From positions 1,274,501 to 1,338,500 of the forward strand of contig JARFJB010001673.1 of the NCBI GenBank assembly GCA_036346205.1: 64,000 nucleotides of DNA, written 5' to 3'. Numbering within the stretch: the first letter of the stretch is position 1; the number at the start of each line of letters is the position of its first letter. The translations under genes were made by a program, and so were the position numbers. Positions 10,340 through 21,164 of the stretch are shown here, one piece after another. Below the pieces are notes generated by a model, which saw nothing but the letters and a program-made list of their open reading frames with translations, was not told the DNA's origin and searched no databases. This DNA comes from Vesta saturnalis. Lineage: Eukaryota > Arthropoda > Insecta > Coleoptera > Lampyridae.

Positions 10340-11930
10340 TGGAAATACTTCGATAGAAAGTAATGGAGAAATAAAACCACAGTGCGTTATATGCGCTACC
10401 GTTCTCGAGAACGATGCCTTGAAGTCAGTGAAATTAAAACGCCAGCTAGAAGCGGTCCATCTAACTTTTTCTGACCGACCACCAGATTTTTTTCAAGGGA
10501 AATTAGAGAATTTAAAAAAATGTAGGTCGGGTATAATGGTACAAGATATACGTCTTCTGAAAAAACATTAGTAGCGTTGCTTGAAATATAGAAATTAACA
10601 CCGCAATAAAATAAGCTTCACACAATAGGAGACATTCTTGTGAAACCTTATTTGATCAAAGCTGCCGAAGAAGTTCTAGGGTTAAAAACACGATTTACCT
10701 TTACAAACAGGGTGAAAGATCGCATTGAACTTATGTCAAATGATCTCGAGAATCACCTTGTTTCCAGAATTAAAATATCGCCATTCTTCGCTTTGCAGTG
10801 TGACATTTGTAATTGTTCTCAGTTCCTCGTTTTTGTCCGCTGTTTAGACGATGAGAACATAATCAAACAAGAATTATTGATTTCGCAGGAACTGGGAACT
10901 ACATCAAAAGGTATCCGTCAGCACTAACATCACAGCTTCCAATACTCTTCCTAAATGCCTGAATAATACTGCAATTTACCATAAAGATGGTGAATGTTAT
11001 CAAAAGCAGTGCCTTAAAGTCACGACTTTAAAAAAAAAACTGTGCACTGAAATGGACTCCGACCATGAGAACCTTCTCTTTCACACAGTAGTTGGTTAAT
11101 TGTTGAAAGGCATCATGTTGGAAAGGTTAGACCAACTCAGAGGAAAGATTGAGTTGTTCCTAGATGAGAAAAAATTAAAGACTTACTTGAACAGTTTTCT
11201 AATATGACATCCCAGATGCATTTAGCTTGTCTTGTGGATATTTTCACACAGTAAAATAGGTTGAACTTACAATTGCAAGGTTCAGAAAACAGACATTTAG
11301 AAGGCCTTGCAAATACATTTATCTGTGAAGATAAACTTTGTACTTTTATTTGCAAACTTCAATTATGGCTTTGTCAAGTTTGCGAGGACAATATTAATGC
11401 GTTCTTAACGTTAAAGACGCTCCTTGACGACAACAAGTATTACACGTTTAAAGATAGCATATAAGAAAACATCATATGCCAACGTTGGTAGATGCATTCA
11501 ATCGTTACTTCCCAGAATGTAACAGTACAGAAGCTAAAGTTCACCAAAAACTGATACGCAACCCTTTTGGCACTAGTGCTAGAGAAGTTACAGAAGAAAT
11601 CCAAGAAGAACTTATTGAACTACAAAATGATAGAAACTGTAAAGACGCATTTGAATCTGATTCTTTGGAGCAGTTTTGGTGTAAAAAAGCAATTTATACA
11701 CTAACATTTGAGATATCGCTTTGCGGTATCTTATGCTTTTTTCCACAACTTATTCATGCGAACAATGATTTTCTGCTTTACTGATATTAAAAACAAGTCC
11801 AGAAATCCACTGAAAGTAAGTAATGATATGCATGTAACTTTGAGGAAAAATATCACTTTAAGAATTCAAAAACTTGTACAGACGATGCAAGCTCAAAAAT
11901 CTCATAGATGCAGACTGAATTATCTACTAA
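10340..11930 (+). pseudogene. hAT transposase relic (BED finger / FAM200-ZBED5-like)
   Basis: Broken hAT transposase. At ~10370-10470 a BED-type zinc finger is readable: CVICATVL then KLKRQLEAVH, giving the C-x2-C...H pattern. 10640-10927 reads LVKPYLIKAAEEVLG and later CDICNCSQFLVFVRCLD, where the family normally has D-S/E-T before the SQ segment. 11240-11460 matches the central region (LNLQLQGSENRHLEG...). 11700-11920 matches the C-terminal dimerisation region: RYRFAVSYAFF then IKNKSRNPLKVSNDMHVTLR, corresponding to the family's FATSYLCE...KTKYRNRL block. At least five stops or frame changes. The resemblance is to the Buster/Charlie-type hATs from which vertebrate FAM200 and ZBED5 derive. 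Confidence 0.8.
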
Positions 11931-11938
11931 AAATTATA

Positions 11939-12779
11939 CAGTGTGGAAATTAAGTAGCGGATAACTTCGGAAACTCCGTTAATCTGTACGATAGAGACAA
12001 CATCTAAAAGGGGTGTAGCGATTTAAATTACAGCGAATATGAAAAAGGTTTTTTCAGATGTTTACCATCAATTGTTTTGAAAGTTATGACGTGATCTTAT
12101 TTTTTTAAATGGCAACCTATCTTTTTTATTTTTTATTTCGGTATAGTTTTTTAATCGATTTTCAACGATATAAAAGTTTAAATAGGTTACATAAGAAAAA
12201 ATTCGAGAAAAACAGTCTTACAGTTAAAAAAATTATTGAATTTAATTAACAGACTAATCCTAGCTATCGACATTTTAATAAGAAAGAAAAACTTTTTAGA
12301 CTTCGACATTTACATTAAATGTTCAAACTGATGACCCTGAACCATCTGACGATACCCAAGACCGTTATAACATGCATTCACTACGTTTTTCATTAAAAAC
12401 GGACCAAACACATCGCATGTCAAAGTGAAAAAAGAGTTTTGTTTGATATTAAAACCCTGGTAACTAGGATTAGTCTGTTAATTTAATTCATAATTTTTTT
12501 TAATAGTAACTGTTTTTCTTAACTTTTTTCTTATGTAACCTATTCAAAATTTTATATCGTTGAAAACAGATTAAACAACTCTACCGAAATAAAAAATATA
12601 GATTGTCATTTAAAAAAAAATTGATGACGTCACAACTTTTATAACAATGGATGGAAATATCTGAAAAGACCTTTCCAACATGCGCTGTAATATAAATCGC
12701 ACCACCCCTTTTAGATTTTGGCTATATCATACAGATTAACGGAGTTACCAAATTCATCCGCTACTTAATTTCCACGCTG
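11939..12779 (-). mobile_element. 841-bp mariner-derived MITE inside the hAT
   Basis: Termini CAGTGTGGAAATTAAGTAGC (left) and the inverted equivalent ending CCACGCTG (right), both flanked by TA (11937-11938, 12780-12781). The TIRs are about 310 bp each, so the element is mostly TIR. The central ~200 bp on the minus strand still reads as the end of a transposase (RQMVQGHQFEHLM, compare GGHFEHL in relatives). It is therefore a deletion derivative of a mariner-like element. It interrupts the 3' non-coding part of the hAT. Confidence 0.85.
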
Positions 12780-12962
12780 TATGTTTTCAATAACTATAAC
12801 ACTGTTAATTAATATTACTTTTGAATTTTACGATTACTTGTGTTAAACGTTTCGATTAAAGATTATTTTTAGATTGATATGGTTACGTTTTAACCTTGTG
12901 GTCCCTGTTAATAATAAGGAAATCAAAGTGGTCCCTGGTAAAAAAAAGGTTGGGAACCGCTG

Positions 12963-14731
12963 AGCTAGAGAAAATATCTTTATGTACATTTTCTTTAACT
13001 ACGTTATATTATATTTTTAGTAAAAGAGGCACTGTAAACTGGCGAGCTTAGCAAAAAACAAATATTATGACACTTTTTAGATCATTTAAAATGAGGTTTA
13101 AATTAAAACGCCTACCGTTCCTAAATTTTTTATCCAACTTTGAACTTTTAAAAGCATTTAATAAGAGGTATAAAAGAAAAAATTCTATTACATATTTATA
13201 AAACATTTGTAGGTAATAATTTTTTCGTATAATTCCTAAAGTTCTGTCTCAAACTGCTTTTAAACCAATTACATTATTTACAGTAACCTTGCTTTCAATT
13301 CGTTTAAATGAAGCTTTTTCTTATTGAAAAACGTTTCTTTCATGATATCTTACATTTGCGTAACTTTATAAGTTAACGTAAAATGTAAATGAATTTGATT
13401 ATCTCGTATTTATAAAGAAAATGTTCCTTTGGCTAAATTCACCAAAATCTCTATTCCCTTAAAAACATTTTTCAGCATAAATACAAAACGGCTTTTAAAG
13501 AAAAATTAATCATTGTTGTCTCAATTTTATACGAATAAAGTAATAAACATCATAATTAAAATACTGTAATACCTTAATGCTTGGTAATTTACAATACAGA
13601 TTTTCCTTTATGTAAAACTGTCACAAGATGTAAATTTTAAAATAGAAAATCAACGAAAAGTATAGCAGTTCTTAAAAAAAAATAAGCCGCTTCCGAAATA
13701 CTTTCTAACTAGGTTACCCTGTAATCAATAAACGAGCGAGTTTATGCATTAAGGAAAACTCGAAAATTTTAGGTGTGTTGCGAAACGTGTAGACTTTATA
13801 AATAATTTCAAACGTTGCGTGTTTATAAGTGCTTCTTTTAATAAACCTTTCATAATGTATTGAACTATGGAGGCCTGCCTCAACAACAGCTGACTTTAAA
13901 TATCGATTATAAAACAGCGCCATCTTATACAGTGGTAACTTTGAATACAATAGATGTGGTAGATCTCTTCACCCCTCTTTTTTAGTAAGGATGTCACACT
14001 ATCATGAATTTTCTCAATATTCAGTTGTTTGTACTATGGATGTATAATTTACAAATCAAATTAAGATTTTGTTATTTTAAGAGATAATTTGAAATTGTTA
14101 ACCTTTTTATAATACACAATATTCTAGTTTCAAATAGAAACATGGTAACCGTATTGAAGCCCAAGTTTATTTATGCAAAGCGTAGGCTACCATCAAAGGC
14201 TTATTTTATAATAGTAGTGGGGCGGATTTGCCTAAATTTTTTGCTATTTAACAATTGATATATTGTTGTTAAAATATGTAAATTCTAAGTGTTTAATTGG
14301 CGTAGTTTTAAAACTGTTGAATTTTATTTACCAAAAGGTACTGTAAATCGTTTTACTTTTCAACACGCTCGACCTTAAATCTTCATAAATATTTTATTTT
14401 CCAATGCAACTCAATAAATTAGATAGTTCGATTTTTTCTGAACCTATTTACCAAAAAGAAATTGTAACAAATTTTCAATTGCTTGTAAATAGCCCAGACA
14501 GCCAAACATGACCAATTCTTTTTTTTGCACAATATTAAGGAATTGCCTAGATAACATAAACGTAAAAATATTTTCTTAAAATATACTCGTGATTATACTA
14601 TTATACGGTTTTGAAAAATGTGCTGTTAATCAATAAGGATGGCAAACCGCAACCTTCAATTCAAGTCAATATATTATTTGTCAGTTAGCCAAAATATTAT
14701 GTTAAGCAAAGACCCAACGGTATTACTGTAG
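12963..14731. other. AT-rich spacer, no gene recognised
   Basis: 1.77 kb of AT-rich DNA. A 78-codon minus-strand open stretch at 13950-13714 has no recognisable motif. A weak direct repeat of ATTTACCAAAAG-type sequence is seen near 14330 and 14450. Nothing else is supported. Confidence 0.6.

Positions 14732-14759
<28 letters not shown>
14732..14759. repeat. (TA)n microsatellite at the MLE4 left end
   Basis: 28 bp of TA repeats directly followed by an element terminus at 14760. Confidence 0.95.
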
Positions 14760-14762
<3 letters not shown>

Positions 14763-14877
14763 GGTCCGGCAACAAGAGCGCCTTCTTCTATATCTTCCGT
14801 TTTATATAAGCTAGATTAATAAAATTTGGGATAGGTTTATAGTTTAGTTGTGTGCATATTTTCAAATTATTCACGTG

Positions 14878-15042
14878 TATACAGGTTGTTTATTTAAAGA
14901 TGACCAAACTATAATAAAAAAAATTTTAGTAGAACACCCTGTATATTATTACTTTTTTGAATTCTACACATTGTTCCTAACAAATTCGCAATATATTTCC
15001 CTATCCCTAAATATAGCTGTTTTTGAGTTATGTCGCTTTTTA
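14878..15042 (+). repeat. MLE4 sub-terminal direct repeat, copy a
   Basis: Begins TATACAGGTTGTTTATTTAA, contains AACACCCTGTATATTATT and ends in CCCTATCCCTAAATATAGCT. Clearly related to 15179-15357. Its first 65 bp (14879-14943) start TACAGG and end CCCTGTA, like a miniature element. Confidence 0.8.
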
Positions 15043-15178
15043 TAAAAAAAATTGAAATTACAGAGATAGCTTTGAAAACGTACCTCCTTTACTGTTGAAA
15101 AACAAAAGTTATCTAATTTATATCAAAACAAGTACACAGATAGAGCTTTCTTATAATTCAAAGAAAATGTCATAATTG

Positions 15179-15357
15179 CATACAGGGTGTTTACAAATGA
15201 CTTGCCAATCAAACATTATTCCAACTAGTAAAAGTTTACTTTTTCAAATAGAACACCCTGTATATTATTCCGTTTTTGGTTTCTACATATTAACCCTTAT
15301 CAATTCGATATACAATTCCCTACCCCTAAATATAGCCGTTTCCAAATTATTTTCAAT
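15179..15357 (+). repeat. MLE4 sub-terminal direct repeat, copy b
   Basis: Second copy, with the same TACAGGGTGTT start, AACACCCTGTATATTATT core and CCCTACCCCTAAATATAGCC. The first 82 bp (15181-15262) form a foldback with TACAGGGTGTT/AACACCCTGTA ends. Confidence 0.8.
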
Positions 15358-15697
15358 TTTTCAAAATGTATAATAACGTTGGAACATTTTTTTAAATCCA
15401 TGGCCTCGTATAAATAGAAAAAAAAACAGTAGAAAACAATTGTATTGCAAAATAAAAAACAGAAACTAATCCACTATATTTATTAAAATTATTTCTAAAA
15501 ATACAAAACTAATAAAATAAAAAAAATTGTACACGAATATACATACAATAAAAAAAGTAACCAAATTTAAAATAAAATATAATGGTTAACAGACTAACAA
15601 GAAAATTGAACCAAAATAAACAACAAAAACCATTAAATCAAAACATTACACTAACGTTATTTTCAAAATGTTGACCGTTAACATGAACACATTTCTG

Positions 15698-16672
15698 TCA
15701 TCTTTTGAGGAAGTTTCTCCTTACTTTGTGAAATGATGGATGCTGGTTTTTAATACTATTTGCAGCTTTGTTAATTCGTTGCCACAGTTCAGCTTGTGTG
15801 TTAACTGCGGTGGAATAGACAAGAGCTTTTATGTGTCCCCAAAAATAAAAATCCATTGGGTTTAAATCAGGATTTCTAGGAGGCCACGGATGTTCACTTC
15901 CTCGTCCAACCCAACGATGGGGAAATGTATTATTTAAATAATCCTGTACAACCACAGTGCAATGGGCAATGAAAACCATCTTGTAAATACAACATATTAT
16001 GAAAAATATTCACGAGCACAATCAATCAAGTTCTCTCTAATAAAGTTTAAGTAATTATCGCCAGTTAGATTTGTTGGGAGTGCAAAAGGACCAATAAGAT
16101 TGTTATTAATTATTCGCACCAGATGTTAATTTTAAATTCATGCTGGAAATCTCGCTCCAAAGTGGCATGTGGATTTTCGTCAGCCCATATATGACTATTC
16201 TTTCTGTTTAAAACTCCTCTCGTAGTAAACGTTGATTCATCTGTAAATAAAATTCTACTCACAAATTCTGGATTTTGTCTGTTCTTACGCAGTATAAATT
16301 CATAAAAATTTGTTCTGGTCAAAAAATCACCGGGCAGTAAATTTTGGACTGGTGTATAATGGAAGGGATTAAATACGGAATAATCAACATTTAATGATAA
16401 TAGCGAATAATTATTGTTGCGTCATCCTCAACAGTATTTAATAATTGCTCTTCTTGTTGAACAGTGCGCTCAATAGGTCGCCCGTTATGACGTACAGGAT
16501 GATGGCTACCCGTTTCACGCAATTTTGCAAATAATATTGAAAATATTTTTCGGTCAGGTTGTCTGCGACTTGGATAAGTTTTGGCAGCGCGTTGATTAAA
16601 ATATTGTTGGGCTTAAATTGCCACCATATCTGTCATTTCACTATTAGAAAATAAGTTATGTCGAGGCACTGT
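15698..16672 (-). pseudogene. MLE4 transposase (DD41D type), broken
   Basis: Minus-strand transposase relic. The start region near 16672 reads PRHNLFSNSEMTDMVAI, directly after TTTTACAG, so a 5' splice acceptor is possible. It is followed by AAKTYPSRRQPDRKIFSILF, the helix-turn-helix portion. Frame changes follow at ~16440-16330. The core gives RILFTDESTFTTRGVLNRKN (first Asp) and INIWCGIINNNLIGPFALP. After another shift near 15978 come LQDG (second Asp), VVVQDYLNNTFPHRWVGRGS and WPPRNPDLNPMDFYFWGH (third Asp). Allowing for the shift, the second-to-third acid spacing is about 41. Read to 15698, where HPSFHKVRRNFLKR precedes a stop. Confidence 0.87.
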
Positions 16673-17396
16673 AAAAGAAAAATTTAGCTGTGAGATAAAT
16701 TGAACAAACTACAGAAGCTAGAGTTAAAGTGACACTGATTGACAGCAGCCTACTAAACTGATTTTATTATAGTTTGTCTGCTAACAAAACAGATTCGAGC
16801 AAAAAATTTCTTTTTAACAAAGGAAATAGAATTTAAATAATTTACAGGAAGTAATGATAAATATGATATCTTTTACTGAATTTTCGTTAAAATAAAATAA
16901 GTAACTGTGACAAACAAATCTTGTATATACGGATAAGCGAATCACACATATAGCGCATATAGCACATGTAGCGCTGGGTGGATATAATTATTACTGTGAA
17001 GTTCATATGTTTCCCTTTATCTTAGTGCGAAGTTACCACTTAAAGAAAGACGGGTTATATAATATACGTCTGCTATATATATTGAATGCAGGACTTAAAA
17101 ACGTATGTCGATTCTAAAGTCAAAGCGCATGACGCTGTCAGATGTCTTCTTGGCTATTTCACCTCAAATTATTCTTCGTATTTCGTTTCGTATAATCGCA
17201 TCGTGTTTTGTAGTTATAATAATTTATCTTTCGCTTCGTAATTTATTAGTTTCCATTGCATTTGTAACAACAGTTTTTTTCAAAACTATTATTATTAATA
17301 TTCTCTATTACGAGATAAGTTTATAATGTAAAATGTATTTCCAATTGATTGAATGCATTTATTTATTTTGCAGCAAGTAATGATGTCATTAAATGG
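16673..17396. other. AT-rich spacer, possible 5' region of the Sailor-like gene
   Basis: No coding region recognised. A polypyrimidine tract plus TTTTGCAG at ~17367-17374 just before the first coding exon of the Sailor-like gene could be a splice acceptor, so a 5' non-coding exon may lie here. Confidence 0.4.
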
Positions 17397-18847
17397 TAAA
17401 TCTTTGAAAAGCCACACTCAAGTAATGTTAATAAATATACTGGATTATTTCGAGATGGAACGCGATAACGGGGGGTCAAGTTTACCTTTAACTTCCATTA
17501 TCCAGGTACTCTAATAATTTTCACTGTTTAAATTTATATTTATGTAATATTATGTTGCAGTAACTGCATTCGCATGCAGCATTTCCTAGAAAATCGTAAC
17601 TCGAACAAAGGCAAGAATGGCTCTCGCTTTAGAATCTGGGAAATCGGAAAAAACATAGTCTGCGTTTGAAGTCAAAGTCAGACGATGTAGACGAATACGT
17701 GAAAGACGTTTTGAAACAAAAAATTTACACCATGCATGCAACTGGTAAATAATTCAGAAATTATTGTTGAAATTTGTTTAATTTTAGGCTTACATATTAC
17801 CATCGAAAAACTCCAAACTGAACTTAAAGAAGATAAAATATTTACCTTCAGTAAAACGAGTTTGAAACTATTGTTGCACAAAATTGGTTTTAAATTCAAA
17901 GTTGACGATGGAAGAAGGCGTTTAATGGAGCAGGTTCATATTGCTGGTGCTCGAGCAACATTTTTGCGAACTAATAAAAGTTGTGAGATTAGTTACGATC
18001 CTGTCTTTTTGGATGAGACGCGAAATTTTACTCGAGGAAGCGTTCGAAAATCATGGCATGATAGTGATTTCAAAAGCACAAAAAACAAACCGCTAGGAGA
18101 AGGGAAACGGTAATTAAAATAGTCCGATTTGTTAAAAATATTTTTAACCGAATAAATTTTAGTTTTATCGTACTGAGTGCTGGCAACAAGGATGGTTTTA
18201 TACCTAATTCATCATTGGTATTTTCCAGTAAAAGTAAAATAGCAGACTACCACGATAATGTGAACGCTGATTTATTTCAAAAATGGTTTCAAGAACAGCT
18301 TTTACCAAATTTAGAAAAACCGAGTTTGATAATTCTTGACAATGCCAGTTATCATTCTACATTAGTAGAAAAATCACCTTCAAGTAGTTGGAAGAAAGAT
18401 CTTCTTCAATTTTTAAGAAAACACAACATTCCTCATTCGAATGATATGCTGAAAGTGGAATTATTACAAATTGCCAAAAATTTACAAGTTCCAAAAATAT
18501 ATGCAATTGGTGAAATCGTTCATCAATGGGGACATCAAATTTTACGTTTACCTCCGTATCACTGCCAATTCAACCCTATCGAGTTAATATTGGTAAATTG
18601 TAAACAGTATTACAACAAAAACGTTGGAAGGCAGGGCTTCAGGGACGAGAATGTTTTATCGCTATGGAAGGACTCATTAAACCAAGTAACTGGAGAACTG
18701 TGGCAAAAGTGTATTTTACATGCTGAAAAGGAAATGAGCCAGTGGTGGGACGTTCAAAAAAGAGCTGAGGAAATGGTAAAACCTCTAGTAATCAATGTCG
18801 GTGAGTCGAGTGAAGATAATAGTGAAAGTGAAGGTGATGACTTTTAA
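17397..18847 (+). pseudogene. Sailor-like (Tc1/mariner-related) transposase, multi-exon, broken
   Basis: DDE transposase relic with several introns. Exon 1 (17375-17505) reads MMSLNGKSLKSHTQVM. Exon 2 (17561-17744) contains KSKSDDVDEYVKDVLKQKIY but carries an in-frame stop early on. Exon 3 (17788-18109) has GLHITIEKLQTEL and VFLDETRNF, the first catalytic Asp. Exon 4 (18163-18847) reads SAGNKDGFIPNSSLVFSSKS, LDNASYHS (second Asp) and RLPPYHCQFNPIEL (Glu), ending in an acidic tail. Apparent introns are 17506-17560, 17745-17787 and 18110-18162, each GT...AG; removing the last two restores the family reading. I count 80 residues between the second Asp and the Glu, close to the DD82E of Sailor and unlike DD34-41. 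No terminal repeats could be fixed. Confidence 0.8.
18110..18162 (+). other. Apparent intron in the Sailor-like gene
   Basis: 53 bp, GTAATT...TTTTAG. Splicing joins GEGK-R to FIVLSAGNKDG in frame through a split Arg codon, as expected for the family. This is the clearest of the three introns. Confidence 0.7.
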
Positions 18848-18967
18848 TTATAAGATGTCCAATATTTGAATTTAAAGCAAAAATTAGAATCTTAGTTACT
18901 TTATAACATTGTAAAGAATTATTATAGTTAACATATACCTCTGTAGCTGTACTTCGGTTTCCATTCG

Positions 18968-19024
<57 letters not shown>

Positions 19025-20283
19025 AACTGTAAACTGAGATTTTTAAAATCGGTTATATTATTAACTAATAATAAATCTCATTTTTAACATCTAATACAGT
19101 GTATTTATTTATGACAAAATCAGTTATTTATAAGTGGCTTCGATAATCAAATTACAGTCTTGACTCTTTTGACGTAGTGAGATCTGTCGGCTAAAAACGA
19201 TCCTCGGCAATTAACCAAACTTCTCGCACTCATTTGGGCACTGCCTACTGCTAGCTAATTCGTTTCTTATTGAAAATTATTGATGTAATTAATTTGTAAA
19301 ACAGATCCAAAACGAAATTTTGTTGACCTGGTCTCGGTTCTTATAGTCGTTTACAGTTGTACAATATATTTTTGTGATATGACTACCCACACTCGGTGGA
19401 CTTTACATGCCAGAATAAATGCGAACAAACCTTAAACGTAATTCGACTTTATTTATACGAGCGGATGGGGCTTTTAGGACCTTTAGGATGCTAAATCCGA
19501 GATATTCGAACAATAATTTTATTTAAATTTGACAGCGCGGCTTAAATTTGAAAATAACCTAGAAACATTGACGATGTTTTGTTGGTATTCAAAATTACTA
19601 TCTATATGAACCAATAATGACATACGTTTTTAAAATCTTAAACCATGCCTTACTAAAAGATCAGTCATAAGACACCTCTCGGCGGCCCGACCATATTAAA
19701 AGTTCGTAGAAATGAATATTAGGTATGATAAAGATGCACTATCCAACTGGTCTAATGTAATATAAAAAATATTTCATATTTTTTATATAAAAATATGAAA
19801 TAAATATAAATTATATTCATTTCGCTTAATAAATTTATTTGTTGATGTACCTCATTGGCAGTCATTTTTTGCTTGTTAATATTGCTGTCGAATACACTAT
19901 ATTGAATGTCCGCGAGAGTAATAGAATCTCTTTCTCTAGTACTAATTTTAAATACATTTCTCTTGGAAATGGTGCAGTTTAGCGACTTGCGACAAGTATA
20001 CCTTTTATAAAGCTATTATTATGAAATGTTTAAAAAGTTACTCATTAATGTCAAAAAAATATGACAATGAGAATGTAACATATAGGTTGCTGCAAGCGTC
20101 CTCTATACTTTACACAAGAACTTATTTCACAGACATGTTCAGGTAATGCGAAAATCTACAAAAAGCAAATTTCAATTAAATAACTCAAAAAATAAATGAG
20201 TTAGAATAAAAAATAGAAAACAAAATAAATCTAAAGTTGATTTAAATCGGTATATTTGATCCAGAAAAGGTGCCCATCCTTTT
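18848..20283. other. AT-rich spacer, no gene recognised
   Basis: Apart from the (TA)n tract at 18968-19020 I see no coding region or repeat family I can name. Confidence 0.6.
18968..19020. repeat. (TA)n microsatellite
   Basis: 53 bp of pure TA repeats. Confidence 0.97.
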
Positions 20284-20324
20284 CACGTGCACGCGCACAC
20301 GTGCGTGCACACGCACACGCACGC
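20284..20324. repeat. Alternating pyrimidine-purine tract, Z-DNA-prone
   Basis: 41 bases made only of CA, CG and TG dinucleotides in strict pyrimidine-purine alternation. It abuts the palindrome at 20325-20441. Such tracts can adopt the Z form under supercoiling. Confidence 0.85.
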
Positions 20325-20441
20325 TAACATTTATTTAAATATTTATTGCAACAAGAATTACGTGAGTGACGTTTTCTGTGCGTGTGCGCAGCAAACGTCA
20401 TTCAGGTACTTTTGTCGCAATAAATATTTAAGCAAATGTTA
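20325..20441. repeat. 117-bp imperfect palindrome
   Basis: The left arm (TAACATTTATTTAAATATTT then GTGAGTGACGTTTT) is matched in inverted order by the right arm, ending AAATATTTAAGCAAATGTTA. The centre is the GC-rich CTGTGCGTGTGCGCAG. It could extrude a hairpin of about 50 bp per arm. Confidence 0.8.
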
Positions 20442-20620
20442 TATTAGATATATAATTGATTATCTTTTTGATTTAAAATAATTATTTTTGTTCTGATCGG
20501 CGTCGGCTTATCCTGTATATGGACATTTAGGGAAATATTTAAATAGTGTTAACCAGACGCCGAAATACATCACTATTTTGGGATCTGGTAAGTTAATAAT
20601 GGACAAATTCGTCATATGTC

Positions 20621-20623
<3 letters not shown>

Positions 20624-20683
<60 letters not shown>
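20624..20683. repeat. (AT)n microsatellite
   Basis: 60 bp of AT repeats directly at the 3' side of the first tRNA-like unit. Confidence 0.96.
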
Positions 20684-20685
<2 letters not shown>

Positions 20686-20759
20686 TTCACCCGAATTGGA
20701 TTCGAACCCACGTGCTGTTGTTGACTATACGAGTGCTCTACCCACTGAGCTACAGGGGT
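20684..20759 (-). pseudogene. tRNA-Thr-like unit, copy 1 (SINE head or tRNA pseudogene)
   Basis: Read on the minus strand it has the tRNA order: a CCCCTG start, box A TAGCTCAGTGGGTAGAGC, an anticodon-region ACTCGTATAGTC, then box B GGGTTCGAATCC. The internal RNA polymerase III promoter boxes are nearly consensus. The anticodon stem does not close in this copy and the acceptor stem is weak, so it is not a functional tRNA. The 3' side runs straight into the (AT)n tract. It resembles copy 2, together with 3'-flanking sequence (plus-strand right side). Confidence 0.75.
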
Positions 20760-21163
20760 TATGAATTCAATTCGATCGAAACTTATTATGTTATAATTAT
20801 TATTGTATTATATTAACTTACATGGTAACAGTTACTGTGTATATTATTATCATGTGGCTCGCATATCACTAAGCTTGCACACACGACTGATTGCTTAATA
20901 GTAATTGCTAAAATCAAATCTTTGGACATTTTAATGAATTAGCATTCATGATTCTTTAAAACTATAAAATTGAAAATTTTCCCCGGATTAGATTTGGACC
21001 CATGTCCTCTCGTTGACTAGACGAGTACTCTACAAACCGAGCTACAGGGGTTGTGCATTCCATTCGATAACTTAATATGTGTATAATTTGTTCACAGGAT
21101 ATTGTATTCACTTACATGGTAACAGTTACTATATGTACTATTATTATTATTATCAACCAGAGT
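20760..21163 (-). repeat. Tandem unit carrying the two tRNA-like sequences
   Basis: The DNA to the right of copy 1 (20760-20850, with TTACATGGTAACAGTTACTG) is repeated to the right of copy 2 (21053-21145, TTACATGGTAACAGTTACTA). The tRNA-like head and its flank were therefore duplicated together, with a period of about 295 bp. Confidence 0.75.
20981..21052 (-). pseudogene. tRNA-Thr(AGT)-like unit, copy 2
   Basis: On the minus strand: CCCCTGTAGCTC..., a D-arm region, then the stem-loop CTCGT-CTAGTCA-ACGAG, a perfect 5-bp anticodon stem with a 7-base loop whose middle reads AGT (Thr). GGGTCCAAAT sits in the T-arm position, and CCGGGG can pair with the 5' CCCC. The T stem is mismatched. The tRNA-Thr origin rests on the resemblance of the ACTCGTCTAGTCAACGAG block to known tRNA-Thr(AGT). 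It is probably a repeat-borne relic. Confidence 0.72.
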
Positions 21164-21164
21164 A

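Larger units (their letters stand above)
10318..12962 (+). mobile_element. hAT element, left end lost, interrupted by a MITE
   Basis: The right end is clear: the sequence ends GGTTGGGAACCGCTG at 12962, the inverted form of the CAGYGGTTCCCAACC terminus common to many hAT elements. It is preceded by the typical GTGGTCCCTGGT motif. The next eight bases (AGCTAGAG) would be the target duplication, but no matching left end is seen, so the left end is lost. The coding relic spans ~10340-11925. An unrelated MITE occupies 11939-12779. Confidence 0.8.
14760..16672 (-). mobile_element. MLE4: mariner-like element, right end not found
   Basis: The left terminus CAGGGTCCGGCAACAAGAGC starts right after a (TA)n tract. 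The minus-strand transposase relic lies at 16672-15698. The inverted partner of the terminus is not visible in the following ~4 kb, so the right end is deleted or replaced and the stated end is that of the coding relic. The sub-terminal zone carries two copies of a ~170-bp direct repeat. Confidence 0.75.

Noticed and set aside
13714..13950. 78-codon minus-strand open stretch as a small gene
   Set aside because: Normal-looking composition but no recognisable family and no supporting signals.
20684..21052. Functional tRNA genes
   Set aside because: Acceptor and T stems are mismatched, copy 1 lacks an anticodon stem, and the units are tandem with shared flanks.
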